Shown here one piece after another: positions 12,701 through 24,320 of a stretch of DNA of 64,000 nucleotides; position 1 is the stretch's first letter; every line of letters begins with the position of its first letter. Under the pieces are notes generated by a model that was given only the letters and a program-made list of their open reading frames with translations, did not search any database and was not told the origin of the DNA. The stretch is from positions 97,121,895 to 97,185,894 of the forward strand of contig NC_088912.1 in the NCBI RefSeq assembly GCF_963576675.1. Direction: 5' to 3'. Origin of the DNA: Euphorbia lathyris (lineage: Eukaryota > Streptophyta > Magnoliopsida > Malpighiales > Euphorbiaceae). The position numbers were made by a program, and so were the translations under genes.

Positions 12701-13701
12701 TGTCGCAATATTTAGAGCTCGAGATCCCCCTGTGCAGCCGATTCCCGAGCAAGTAGCGCTGGAGATGCCCCAAGGGTGCTAATGTCCAGCTGTGCGGCTG
12801 CTAATCTATCATGCGCCTGTTTGATATTATTGTCGACCAGCCCAAACACATGTTTATTCCAAGAACGAAGAACTGGGCGCAAGTTGCGCAGCTTGTGGCA
12901 CAGTAGCTGAGTAGGTGGAAGTGATAAATTGGAGGCCTCCCAGTGAGTTCTGATAACATCTTTTATTGACAGGTGAGTTAGCCACATCGAGTAGAAGCGG
13001 AATCGAGCGACTCTGGGAGCACCGGTTCTACAAGTGAATAACAAAGGGCAGTGATCCGAGCAATGTCTCGGCAATATCGAGCAACTGACAATCTCCCACT
13101 GATCAAGAACCTCACCCGTGACCAGAGCCCTATCAAGCTTACAGTCCACCCTAGCCGACCCTCTACGACCATTCATCCACGTGAATTGGCAGCCGGTGGT
13201 TTCGACCTCAAGTAGCCCACAGCCGCTGATAAAACCACGGAAATCGGCTGAAGCCCCAGCTATAGGGGCGATACCAGTTTTCTCATGGGCCCTAGTGACC
13301 GAGTTGAAGTCCCCAATTAGTAACCACGGCTTTAAAGGTGCAGCTGAGATATTAATTAAACTATCCCATAATGATAGCATGCTTGCCGTTGAAGTAGCGC
13401 CATATACAAATGAGGCCCTCAGTTTCAAACTATCCCGACCGATATCCATAGTGATGTGTTGTTCATGAAGGATGGTGTTAGCAATGTCCATAGCCGGTTT
13501 AGCAAGCACCCAAATTTTACTATTAGAAGCAACCAATGAAAGACCCATAGAAGACCAAAAATTAGACGGAGTAGAGTCAAATGTAACCATAGGTTCTGCA
13601 AGGCTAATAATATCATATCGGTGAGTTTGACAAAACAAATGCAACGCTCTTTTAGTTTTGGGGTTTCCGAGGCCCCTGCAGTTCTAGAATAGAATTATCA
13701 T
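9776..13701 (-). pseudogene. LINE ORF2: endonuclease, reverse transcriptase, zf-RVT, RNase H (broken)
   Basis: The start codon is at 13701; the frame opens MIILF, then a TAG at 13684-13686 sits where LINEs have the Trp of WNCRG. The apurinic endonuclease region (13644-12712) keeps GDFN and SDHCPLLF. Reverse transcriptase (12274-11381) keeps KIDIKKAFDTLDW, GVRQGDPL and the catalytic YADDML. The zf-RVT region keeps CSLC with HLLLSC. The RNase H region (about 10350-9990) keeps NMDGS, an AEI glutamate, ESDS and NQAADALA. The coding region is broken into four frames, at about 12700-12280, 11380-11320 and 10980-10940, so no enzyme is made. In an active LINE this protein nicks the target and copies its RNA into DNA. 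A clear relic rather than a host gene. Confidence 0.9.
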
Positions 13702-13763
13702 CGATAACGGGTCGGGGGCCGGCTGAGCCTTTTAGCTCTAGCTTCAATTGTCTGAATAGGCTT

Positions 13764-15383
13764 TGATGAGGGTATCCGGTAGAGTGATAATAATATGACG
13801 ATAAGTGTGTGCTAGGGTTATGGATATGATCTTTCTAAACGCTCTAACTCTACTAGACGCTACTACGTAGGGGCAAGTGTACCCCATCGTATCAAGTAAT
13901 AATCCAGTTAAGACTGGGTATCGAATCCACGGGATTTATAACTACAAGTATTAAACTACTCGGTTTTATACGTTATCTAAGAGGTGAGTACTTTAGTTGG
14001 TTGGGTGACAACTATAAATTACTCCTAAACTACGGGTGAGATAATTTTCGTGTATTTCAAGCCCTCTTAGAATGATACGGGTGGGGATAATTTATAACCT
14101 ATGATAAACAACACGAAATATATACGATTAATGATTTACTCCTGCAAAGACGACTATTTATAGACCGAACAACTCCGTGAGGTTCTACAGTCGTGATTTC
14201 CCCTCAAGGCGACTCTAATTCTTAGGATCAGAAACTAGGGCCCGTAAGTTCCGTGGCTCGTCAATTCCTACGGTTTCCGGTTTGTCAACTCTGGTGAGGC
14301 AACACCTATGTGATTCCTAATAGATTTCGGAGCTCGTGAATGACCTACACAATAATCAATTATAAGTATCAAAGCAAGCAATAAACATTAACACGTATAG
14401 TGAAAATGGAATCGTAAATCATGTATTATAAATATGGAATATGAAAGTACGGGATACAACCAAACCTAGTACATAAAAAGAGTACAAGCTAATTAACAAG
14501 TAGAAAGGGAAGAAGAATCGGCCCTTAAGACTAGCTAACCGGACTCAAAGTCGTCTCTTAGGACTTGGAGGTGGAACTCTCGAGCTTGGTGAATGCGGAT
14601 GGAGCGGAACTTCGGCGGAGTAACGGGAGGATTATACAAGCTCTCAAGGTGTGAGGAACACTAATACATGGAAAATTGAATACTGAAATGAGTGCTAATC
14701 ACTCTTACTTATACATCAAGCTCGGGGGTAGAATCGTAAATACTCAAGTTGCATTATTTCTACATTTTTCCCAGGACACGCCCCGCGTGGACAGGCAGGC
14801 GCCCCGCGTGTTTGCCCATTCCATTGACAATTTCTTGCATGAGGATCAGATTCAGGCCTGATGTCATGAACACGCCCCGCGTGGACAAACAGACGCCCCG
14901 CGTGTTTGCCCATTCCGTTGATAATTGACTGTGTGTGGATCAGAATCAGACTGGTTGTCATAAACACGCCCCGTGCAGGTTGGACTACGCCCCGCGTGAT
15001 TGAGCCTATGGGGTTTAATCGCTTGAATCATGTCTTTGGCGCCCCGCGTGCTTGGAACACGCCCCGCGTACTTGAGCTTCTGAAACTTAGATTGAAGAAT
15101 TGCTCATGTACGCCCCACGCATTAATAGAGATGCCCCGCGTGTGTCGGTGGGTTTTTACTCCTTTGCTTGCACCTACGAAATACAATTCTTGACAGCCGA
15201 GTTAGCTTGACGCTTATTTTTCCGAAATTAATTGAAAACAAAGGAAATTGATCAAAAGCATAAAATTTATTTTTATTTTGTTTTTTTATTAAAAACACAT
15301 TATTTTTGTAATTAAAGTCACTTATTTAGTCCATAATTAAGCCGTAATTCACGCTAAAAGATAGGGACAAAATGCCCCTATCA
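13764..15383 (-). repeat. 3' LTR of copy A, 1620 bp
   Basis: Begins tgatgagggtatccgg and ends cccctatca on the plus strand. It is highly similar to the LTR at 18875-20499 but lacks small insertions that the other LTRs share (gatattaataatatg, gtgtgtgtgc). A GC-rich stretch at 14776-15145 holds about ten near-copies of CGCCCCGCGTG in otherwise AT-rich DNA. Just inside lies a purine-rich tract on the minus strand (gaggaggt), a candidate polypurine tract. Confidence 0.9.
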
Positions 15384-17375
15384 ACCTCCTCGGACTTTAA
15401 AGTTTTACTTGTCCTCAAGTAAAAGAAATCGAAAGACAATGGATTGGGACAATTAAGAAACAAACTTCCGGTTGGTTTTACCAAGTGCGTGATTTCGAAG
15501 CTAAAGTTTTACGAAAAAGTTTTCGGCAAGTTCTTACGCAAGCGAATGAGTGACCAAAACTTATTTGGAATCTCCATGATCAAACTTAATAGGCAATATT
15601 AACGGGGATCGATTATCTTTTGAGAACCCGATTGTACCTCACCAAGGGATTTCACTCTTACGCTCAAACTTTGATGGGTCGGTGTTTTTACGCTCTTCTT
15701 TGTAGTCACTCGAAGTCACTTTGAGTTTGCATTTTCATCCGGGTCTTTCCTCCTATGTTATGGTTTAGGCAATATTAAAAATGAACCTGGAGGGGGGTTG
15801 TAATGTGGGTGGCTTTTTTTTAGTGGTTAATCTTTAGAAACTCGAGTCCAAATGCCATTTTGATGATCGCATCGCTTTTTCATTTCGGCCTTAGCAAGCT
15901 TGTAAAATAAAACTTGAAATTGCTCGGGTAGAGCTTAAGAATGCCTTTTTGCTCTTTATTTTTATATTATTATCTATATTTTTTTCTTTTTATTTTGAGA
16001 GCGGCACAAAAACGATTTCGAAGACTTATTGTGCTTACTCGTCACGGCCTTGGTTTGTTTTCGGTATGCGGTTGATTTATTGGTATTTGAACAAGAGCAA
16101 AAAGGGTTAAATGTTAAAAGGGTTTTAGCAAAGAAGTCGGTTAATAGGCTCGAGGGGGCTTCCTAAAGGTTTATGAAAACGAGAAAAATAATTACGAAAG
16201 GAATTAGCTTAAGTGGGTTCGTTTTATCATCTATTACCCTTCTTACCAAAATAAGTGTACTTAACCCGGTATTAGATGCAAACTCTATGAGTTGAGTGAA
16301 GTAAAAGCTCTCGAAAAATTGTGAAAGAAATAGAGTTCTTGTACGAACTCTTTTAGGCTCAAAAATACCTCACAAGAATTTCGGGTTAAATTGTGTACTC
16401 TCAAGTTCTAGTAAAATTTTCAACTATCCCGTTTTTATTGCCTTTTTAAATTTCATTATAGAGATAACTTGTGGCTTAGGACTCAATGCTTTTTGTTTAA
16501 TACGAACCTTGGCTTTGCATAAATTCCATAACTTTGAAATCAAGACTTAAATTTCTTAATTAAACCGATCCTTTATGTTTCGATGTATTCACCTTTGACG
16601 ACAAATAACGGAACTTTTAGTTATTGTCCATAGAAGGTAGTGTGTTGGGTAATTTATGAGCCAATAAATGAGTTTAATTGTTTTTGTTTATTTTGTTTGT
16701 ATTTTTATTTGTTTTTTAGGTTAGTGCAAAACAAACTGTAAGTGCAGTGTTGCACGGCCCTCCGCGTGATTAAAATGACGTGTATTCCAAAGACGTCGCA
16801 AAAAAAATGGAAACAAAAACCAAATGAAAAATAAAGATGGAATCGAAGAAAAACAATGACCTTAGAGGTCTGTTCTTACGCAAGGCGTACCCAAGGGGGC
16901 ATGGACAGGGGTATGCTCCGCGTAAGAGGTGTATGTTGTGTGCTTTTTAGGAAGAGACTCGGATACGCGGGGCGTGCCCAGAGGGGCGCTCCGCATGATC
17001 TGAGTTTCCGACCACTATGGAAAACAGAAGGTGGTTCACGCGGGGCTGGCCGAAAGAGGCGCCTCGCGTGAACCTTATTTTTGGTTTTAAATGAGCAAAA
17101 ACTTGAAAGAAGATGCACACGAAGAGAAATAACTGGAAAAACGTATATGATACATATAGACAAAAGGTTTGGAGAATGCAAACCGGTGCTACGTTTATAG
17201 TCGGAGAAGCTCGACTTTTGTGTGTGCGTGCTTATTGCAAGATATCCGAACCGGAGCCCAATGGATCCGAGCTCTGACTGTTAAGAAGAGTTATTGCTTG
17301 CCCGGATTCTCTATTCTTAGCCTGCGGGTTTTGCTCGGTATTGGTCGGGAGAGTTCCTAGCTGTCTCTCCTGTTG
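15384..17375 (-). other. Untranslated 3' interior of copy A
   Basis: About 2 kb between the gag stop and the 3' LTR with no sizeable open frame. At 16870-17070 it carries GC-rich units (gcggggcg with cgctccgcgt) like those in the LTR. This region corresponds to 24321-26395 of copy B. Confidence 0.6.
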
Positions 17376-18700
17376 TTATCGGTTTAAATGAGTCACTTGG
17401 TGACTTAAATCCCTGCAAAACACTTCATTGTCGGCAAGACGGGTTAGAATGTCCTTTAACAAGGAAGTTACCGATTGGCCTTGCACGTTGTTGGGAGGTT
17501 GGGCATTCAGACCACCGGGGGCATTTTGGGATAGCCCCAGCCCGTGCTCCCTATATTCTTGGTGGAACTCGGGTGGGGGCCTCAATACGTTATTGTTATT
17601 ACTGTATGACAGATTAGGATGTTGGTATCGAGGTCTCCACCCGTTATCGTTATTATTGTGGTGGTTAGGATAGGAGTTTGAGTTAGAGTTGTACCTTTGG
17701 TTACCTCCTACGGAACTTATGTTCTCGGTATCACCGAAAAAAGGGGTGCCGGTGTTGCAATTTCTTCCGTCGTGATCACCACCACAATGGTTGCACATCA
17801 GGACCTGTGCATCTTTGTTGATGCTCAATTGTGCTATTAAAACGTCTAGTTTCTTGTTCATCTCAACCATGGGACCCTTTGATGCCTCCTTTTCCATGGT
17901 GAACGCTTAATGTCTCGGGGGTCCGGCAAGCCGATCTTCTTGCCATTGAACGCTTTTTCTCGCGAGCTCATTGATGATTTTCTGAACAGGTCCCCTCCTA
18001 CTGCGGAATCCATGGTAGCACGATTAGTAGGCGTTAAACCATGATAAAAAGTACTTACAAGATCGTGCTTGGGGATGTCGTGGTGTGGGCAACTTCGAAG
18101 CAATTTTCGGAACCTCGTCCAAGCCGCATGAAGGGCTTCGTACTCGAGTTGCCGAAAGGAAGTGATATCATTGCGCAACTTCACCGTTTTGGAAGGTGGA
18201 AAGTAATAGGAGAGGAACTCCTTTTCGAGCTCGACCCATGACGTGATAGTTCTGGCTTCCAATGAGTGCAACCATTCCAATGCTTGGCCTGTCAAAGAAA
18301 AAGGAAAAAGTTTTAGACGTACGGCCTCAACCGGGACACTATTTTACCGAGAAGTATCAGCACACATAAGAAATTTATCAAGATGTTCATTAGGGTTCTC
18401 ATGAAGTTCTCCTCCGAATTGACCGAGTTGTTGGATCAATTGCATTATGCTCGTCTTTATCTCATATGTGTTGGCCGAAATGGCGGGGGCGATGATTCCA
18501 TTGCGATTTTATGGTCGATGCGGAGCTAGGATCTCCATCATTGTCCGGGTTTCGTTTCCCCCTCCATTCGGGACGTTGTTCACCGGTGGGTTGGTTTCAT
18601 TGTTGATGTTGGCCATCTTTTCTCTCCGAATCCTACAAAGAGTTCGTTCAATTTCAAGATCAATAGGAACGAGAGTATCACTCCGAGATCGGGTGTGCAT
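17376..18700 (-). pseudogene. Gag of copy A (Athila/Tat-like), broken
   Basis: The frame starts at MHTRSRSDTLVP, followed by DLEIERTLCR as in Athila gag. The gag core reads ALEWLHSLEA, EKEFLSYYFPPSKT, LRNDITSF and FYHGLTP. A nucleic-acid-binding knuckle CNHCGGDHDGRNC follows, then an Asn-rich tail. Gag would form the particle that packages the element's RNA. Compared with copy B it has two nonsense changes (a Gln codon to TAA after EILAPHRP, and a Lys codon to TAA upstream of VPVEAV). It also has a 22-bp deletion near 17962, flanked by the short repeat gagctcat, which shifts the frame. Inactive. Confidence 0.85.
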
Positions 18701-18850
18701 AAACTCAAAAAAAATAAATAAATACATAAACAAAGAAAATATGAACAACAAGAAATATTGTCGGTAAAAGTGTATATAAACAATTTATACAAAGATAATG
18801 CTTAGACTAACAATAAAACGTTTTGGTCTAATATTGCGAGAACATATAAA

Positions 18851-18868
18851 TCCCCAGCAACGGCGCCA
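18851..18868 (-). promoter_or_regulatory. Primer-binding site, tRNA-Asp type (copy A)
   Basis: On the minus strand TGGCGCCGTTGCTGGGGA lies 6 nt inside the 5' LTR. It complements the 3' end of plant tRNA-Asp with one mismatch. This tRNA primes the Athila branch of plant gypsy elements, which agrees with the gag type. Confidence 0.75.
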
Positions 18869-18874
18869 AAAACT

Positions 18875-20499
18875 TGATGAGGGTATCCGGTAGAGTGATA
18901 TTAATAATATGACGATAAGTGTGTGTGCTAGGGTTATGGATATGATCTTTCTAAACGCTCTAACTCTACCAAACGCTACTAAGTAGGGGCAAGTGTACCC
19001 CATCGTATCAAGTAATAATCCGGTTAAGACCGGATATCGAATCCACGGGATTTATAGCTACAAGTATTAAACTTCTCGGTTTTATACGTTATCTAAGCGG
19101 TGAGTACTTTAGTTGGTTGGGTGACAACTATAAACTACTCCTAAACTACGGGTGAGACAATTTCCGTGTATTTCAAGCCCTCTTAGAATGATACGGGTGG
19201 TGATAAGTTATAACCTGTGATAAACAACACGAAATATATACGATTAATGATTTACTCTTGCAAAGACGACTATTTATAGACCGAACAACTCCGTGAGGTT
19301 CTAGAGTCGTGATTTCCCCTCAAGGCGACTCTAATTCTTAGGATCAGAAACGAGGGCCCGTAAGTTCCGTGGCTCGTCAATTCCTACGGTTTTCGGTTTG
19401 TCAACTCCAGTGAGGCAACACCTATGTGATTCCTAATAGATTTCGGAGCTCGTGAACGACCTACACAATAATCAATTATAAGTATCAAAGCAAGCAATAA
19501 ACATTAACACGTATAGTGAAAACGGAATCGTAAATCATGTATTATAAATATGGAATATGAAAGTACGGGATACAACCAAACCTAGTACATGGAAAGAGTA
19601 AAAGCTAATTAACAAGTAGAAAGGGAAGAAGAATCGGCCCTTAAGACTAGCTAACCGGACTCAAAGTCGTCTCTTAGGACTTGGAGGTGGAACTCTCGAG
19701 CTTGGTGAATACGGATGGAGCGGAACTTCGGCGAAGTAATGGGAGGATTATACAAGCTCTCAAGGTGTGAGGAACTATAATACATAGAAAATTGAATACT
19801 GAAATGAGTGTTAATCACTCTTACTTATACATCAAGCTCGGGGGTAGAATCTTAAATACAAAAGTTGCATTATTTCTGCATTTTTCCCAGGACACGCCCC
19901 GCGTGGACAGGCAAGCGCCCCATGTGTTTGCCCATTCCGTTGACAATTTCCTGCATGAGGATCAGATTCAGGCCTGATGTCATGAACACGCCCCGCGTGG
20001 ACAAACAGATGCCCCGCGTGTTTGCCCATTCCGTTGATAATTGACTGTGTGTGGATCAGAATCAGACTGGTTGTCATAAACACGCCCCGCGCAGGTTGGA
20101 CTACGCCCCGCGTGATTGAGCCTCTGGGGTTTAATCGCTTGAATCATGTTTTTGGCACCCCGCGTGCTTAGAACACGCCCCGCGTACTTGAGCTTCTGAA
20201 ACTTAGATTGAAGAATTGCTCCTGTACGCCCCACGCATTAATAGAGATGCCCTGGGTGTGTCGGTGGGTTTTTACTCCTTTGCTTGTACCTGCGAAATAC
20301 AAATCTCGACAGCCGAGTTAGCTTGACGCTTATTTTTCTGAAATTAATTGAAAACAAAGGAAATTGATCAAAAGCATAAAATTTATTTTTATTTTGTTAT
20401 TTTATTAAAAACACATTATTTTTGTAATTAAACTCACTTATTTAGTCCATAATTAATCCGTAATTCACGCTAAAAGATAGAGACAAAATGCCCCTATCA
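18875..20499 (-). repeat. 5' LTR of copy A, 1625 bp
   Basis: Shares ends TG..CA and the GC-rich motif array (about 19895-20260) with the 3' LTR. It agrees with the 28761-30386 LTR at positions where the 3' LTR differs, as expected if the tandem duplication came after the two LTRs had diverged. Confidence 0.9.
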
Positions 20500-20504
20500 G
20501 GCTT

Positions 20505-21907
20505 CTTTATCTGCTTCTTTCTTTTAACCTGAGACCATTTATCAGACTGCTTATCATCTGCAGTTAAATCATTGTATTGTTGTTCGGAATGGACTACTAT
20601 CTCCAACTGAGGGGTCGGCTGGTCCGAGGTAACATAAACCGGGTGGGAAATAGAGATGGGGATGGAACAGTCCCAATCCTGCCGTGTGTTATACAAATCC
20701 CCCAGGTTCAAATTTCGGAGCTCAGTAATGTGCATATGTTGAGGTCCTGAGTAAATCTGAATTTCCAACTCATTTATTTCGTTCTCTGAATCCGAATACG
20801 AGCCATCTAGGCTCCCTGCCTCACTGTAATCAGCCCAACTCTTGTGAACATTATCGCTGCTACTTGGCTGATCCACCTGCGCCGTAGTCACATTAACCTC
20901 AATTGGATCACTCGCCTTTGCCTGGGGGGCTTGACGAGTATGGTGTTGTTTGCCATCCCTCTGTGTAGGCTTAGCAGGTTCCTCCTTGCCCGGATTACGC
21001 CTGCATTGTAAAGCCGTGTGCCCAATAGATTTACATATCGAACACATGGCGGGCAGTTTCTCATATTCAAGATAAACCCACTGCATACAATTTTCAATAT
21101 CCACTCTCAGTTTATATTGCAGGGGCTGAGCAAGATCAACATCAATAAGAACCCTAGCAAAGTGCTCATACTCCCCTCAATGGTTTTTCTATCAAACCGT
21201 AGGGGGATGCCAATTGCCCTTGCAATGCTAGAAATAATCCTCTTATCCCAGTATTCCCATGGGAGATTATAAAAACGAACACAAACCTGTGCCGATGAGG
21301 CTTTATGCAAATCAGGATTAAAACCGGGATACCAAAGAGTGAAATGGAGAATACCTGGTTTTAGAGGGATCGCTCCCCGGCTCCATACAGCTTGTAGAGC
21401 TTCTGCTGAGGGCATGATTATGTGACAGAATCTTCTGTCCGGGGAGATAAGCTTCCAATCCATCTTCATGCCCCAGATGGAATTAAGCTTGAGCTTTAGC
21501 TCCGGGTGTTTCCATGGCGAAATGCCCTTCAAGAGAGTAATTCTTCCAATTATCGAATGTTTACATACGGAGAGTCTTTCTTTGTATACCGACTGTGGGA
21601 TTCGGATAGCACGGAATCCGCCTTCATCAGTTATTTAGGGCTTATCTGTCGATTGGTCAATTACCGTGCTCAAATTGGCTTTGAGAGCAGCGGCAAAGGA
21701 GCGCGGGGGATCGGCAGTGCTCTTCGAGAAAGACTGTCGGCTGAACAGATGGGCGATATTCAGGTCCGAGGTTGCTCCATGATCGTGCAGAGGAACATGG
21801 AGGGTTATGGATTCAGGGGAGCTCTGAGTAAAATATTGCCGGGAGAACAGGTGCGCAATCGCGAAGTCCGATAGGGTCACCGGAGTGGTGATGCCGCAAA
21901 GAACCAA
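20505..21907 (-). pseudogene. LINE ORF1: DUF4283 plus CCHC knuckle (copy A)
   Basis: Plant L1 ORF1, an RNA-binding protein. The N-terminal part has a repeated IAHLFSRQ motif. The DUF4283 domain follows (WKLISPDRRFCHIIMPS, LHFTLWYPGFNPD, RFYNLPWEYWDKRII). A zinc knuckle CSICKSIGHTALQC lies at about 21045-21004, and an acidic Ser-rich tail ends near KRKKQIKKP. The LTR element is inserted there, and the last codons of ORF1 continue at 13763-13700. A stop after IDQSTDKP and a frameshift near 21110 break the frame. The start codon cannot be fixed. Confidence 0.85.
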
Positions 21908-22213
21908 GGGGCGCCGCCGCTGCCGCTTAGGTCATCGTCCTTGTTTTTTCAATATATTATTAACTACAATTCAAATCATATATTAATTTTAACAATCAAA
22001 ATCAAATCTAATAATCTAAAGCTAAGAAAATGTTATGGACATTAAACTAAACTTATCAAATAACAAAAAACCAAGACTTGAAAATTTTAACAAAAGATAA
22101 CAAGTTATGGAGATTCTATCATATTTGCATTCAACAAACCATTTACTATAAATATGGCTCAAAATCAGTTATCAACTTATATATAATATAAATCACTTAT
22201 TCCTCATTCAAAT

Positions 22214-22532
22214 CTATAACATAACATGAACATGGACTAATAAAACGACATTAGGATCCTGAAATGCTCTCATGCCCACAATAGCCTCATACTTGTTCTT
22301 GCGAACAACGTCTTCCACTACCTAAAGAATATGGTAGTTTGTCCTGACAACGACTTCTGCTTCACCTTTCTCGATGCTCTCCAATTTTCAATTGGTATTA
22401 GTTTATTTGTTGTACTCACTAATAGCATATTATCTCAACAACATGCGAATCTTTCACATTGTTAATCAGAGTCCAATTGTCAGAGAGTAATCCTACCACT
22501 GGAATAAACATAAAAAAGTAGAGGACTACCAT
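22214..22532 (-). pseudogene. Cystatin-like pseudogene 1
   Basis: The minus-strand frame opens MVVLYFFMFIPVVGLL, a signal peptide, then DNWTLINNVKDSHVVEI, the start of a plant cystatin (inhibitor of papain-type proteases). A short deletion in the EIAEYA segment shifts the frame at about 22430 and ends it within a few codons. Downstream, the relic of TNYQLL and NKYEAIVGMRAFQDP remains readable; its second strand keeps the KYEA motif of cystatins. A TATA-like tatataaatagag lies about 90 nt upstream. One of four copies in the window. Confidence 0.75.
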
Positions 22533-23694
22533 TTGAAGTTTCATTTTATAATTAAATTAAATCTGTTCTCTTCTATGGATTTTGTGTTAAAAATACAAAA
22601 CACACCCTACTCTATTTATATATCTAGTATAGTTGATATATTAGTATATGTTACCTAATTATATAAAATTTTGTTACCAAATTTGCATTAAGGCTGGCTT
22701 ATCCAGTGGATGCTTATTTAGTAATTAGGATAAAAAAAATATCAGACATGTTATAAGTGCTCCCAAATTTACTTATTATTTAATAATTATTTTTATTCTA
22801 TTATATTATTTGGTTTGAAACATGTGATTTTTATAAATAAAAATGATTTGATGTGTTACTTTTAGAACAAAATCAATAAATCTTGATGACAACAAAATTA
22901 AAATACATGCAATAAATCTTCAATTTTTTTCATGAGGTATTTCCTGATTTTGATTGATTAATTTAATGTGAGAATCTTAAATTCTATATCTTTCATCATT
23001 AAAATTTGGAGGGTAGCACATAAGTAAATTTTTTATATTGATTTTTTTATCTATAATATATTTTTCAAATGTACAACATATATAAAATAAAAATTAAATA
23101 TAAAAATATATCTAATGTTGTAAATATAAAACAATTTGCATACGCCGTTAAGAATAAAAATATTATGCTTGTTTTTTATAAAAGAAAAATAATATTACAT
23201 TTGAAGTTTCATTTTATAATCATATTAACTATGTATTTTGTGTTGAAAATACAAAACACACACCACTCTATTATATGTCCATTATAGCTGATATATTAAT
23301 ATATTATCTAATTATACGAAATTTTATTACCAAATTTTGCATTAAGATAATTGAAATACAGATGGATAATATGTGGCTAAAATTAATCTTATAATCTTGC
23401 AAACATTAGGATTAACTTTGTATTTATTTCATAACTAAATATGCACTTCAACAAACTAAACATTAGTTTCAAATTTAGCTAACAAAAAAAAAATTGGCAC
23501 TTACCTTTTTTATTTACTAGTATTGATTCGTTATTGGTGATATTTATTTGACTATCTTGACCAAGATCCACAACCTATGAACAATCAGTTGGACTAGGGT
23601 CCGTCACCGATTATTGACGATTTAGTAGGATAAACTATCAAATCCTCCACGAGAACTCTTGGTTTGATGGGTTTTGTGACACACACTCTATAAG
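22533..23694. repeat. Cystatin-upstream repeat (copy A)
   Basis: Contains the cystatin promoter, and then at about 23190-23345 a second partial copy of the same 5' segment (catttgaagtttcattttat, aatacaaaacacac, gctgatatattaa). It ends with a plus-strand block that includes ctctataa. The same order of blocks recurs at 32423-33610, 39905-41340, 44200-45540 and 54995-55384. No gene body other than the cystatin relics is seen. Confidence 0.75.
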
Positions 23695-24320
23695 TGCATT
23701 ATTTCTGCATTTTTCCCAGGACACGCCCCGCGTGGACAGGCAGGCGCCCCGCGTGTTTGCCCATTCCGTTGACAATTTCCTGCATGAGGATCAGATTCAG
23801 GCCTGATGTCATGAACACGCCCCGCGTGGACAGACAGACGCCCCGCGTGTTTGCCCATTCCGTTGACTGTGTGTGGATCAGAATCAGACTGGTTGTCATA
23901 AACACGCCCGCGCAGGTTGAACTACGCCCCGCGTGATTGAGCCTATGGGGTTTAATCGCTTGAATCATGTCTTTGGCACTCCGCGTGCTTGGAACACGCC
24001 CTGCGTACTTGAGCTTCTGAAACTTAGATTGAAGAATTGCTCATGTACGCCCCACGCATTAATAGAGACGCCCCACATGTGTCGGTGGGTTTTTAACCCT
24101 TTGCTTACACTTGAGAAATACAATTCTCGACAGCCGAGTTAGCTTGACGCTTATTTTTCCGAAATTAATTGAAAACAAAGGAAATTGATCAAAAGCATAA
24201 AATTTATTTTTATTTTGTTATTTTATTAAAAATACATTATTTTTGTAATTAAACTCACTTATTTAGTCTATAATTAAACCGTAATTCACGCTAAAAGATA
24301 GGGACAAACTGCCTCTATCA
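23695..24320 (-). repeat. Truncated 3' LTR of copy B
   Basis: Starts in the middle of the LTR at tgcattatttctgc and runs to ctatca. It includes the GC-rich motif array (23720-24075). It is joined directly to the end of the cystatin-upstream repeat. Confidence 0.88.

Larger units (their letters stand above)
13764..20499 (-). mobile_element. Athila-like gag-only LTR retrotransposon (copy A)
   Basis: A complete element of 6736 bp with LTRs at 13764-15383 and 18875-20499, ends TG..CA, and a 5-bp duplication GGCTT at 13759-13763 and 20500-20504. Only a gag gene lies between the LTRs; no protease, reverse transcriptase or integrase is visible in the 3.5-kb interior. It must have depended on enzymes from a related element. 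The primer site fits tRNA-Asp and the gag resembles the Athila/Tat branch of Ty3/gypsy. Such gag-only elements have been described in plants as TR-GAG. It sits inside LINE ORF1 in the same orientation. Confidence 0.88.
9776..21949 (-). mobile_element. L1-type LINE, decayed, split by an LTR retrotransposon
   Basis: One LINE copy in minus orientation. Its 5' end with ORF1 is at about 21949-20505, and its ORF2 and 3' end run 13763-9776. The 6736-bp LTR element at 13764-20499 sits near the end of ORF1 and duplicated GGCTT. A short tttttt tract at 9774-9779 is the remnant of the 3' poly(A), and caatat at both outer borders may be the target-site duplication. ORF1 and ORF2 overlap: the ORF1 stop and ORF2 start share ATGA near 13701. 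Several stops and frameshifts make it inactive. Confidence 0.85.

Noticed and set aside
14776..15145. CRISPR-like array of short repeats
   Set aside because: Repeats are short, imperfect and irregularly spaced within an LTR, and the DNA is plant nuclear.
14676..15193. Open frames of 60-107 codons on both strands through the LTRs (also 19792-20234, 23694-24142 and 29678-30189)
   Set aside because: They exist because the GC-rich CGCCCCGCGTG motif array lacks stops. They recur in every LTR copy with different breaks and show no protein-like conservation.
22533..23694. The cystatin-upstream repeat as an LTR of its own
   Set aside because: It has TATA-like boxes, but no TG..CA ends, primer site or target duplication. 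Its left part is simply the cystatin 5' region.
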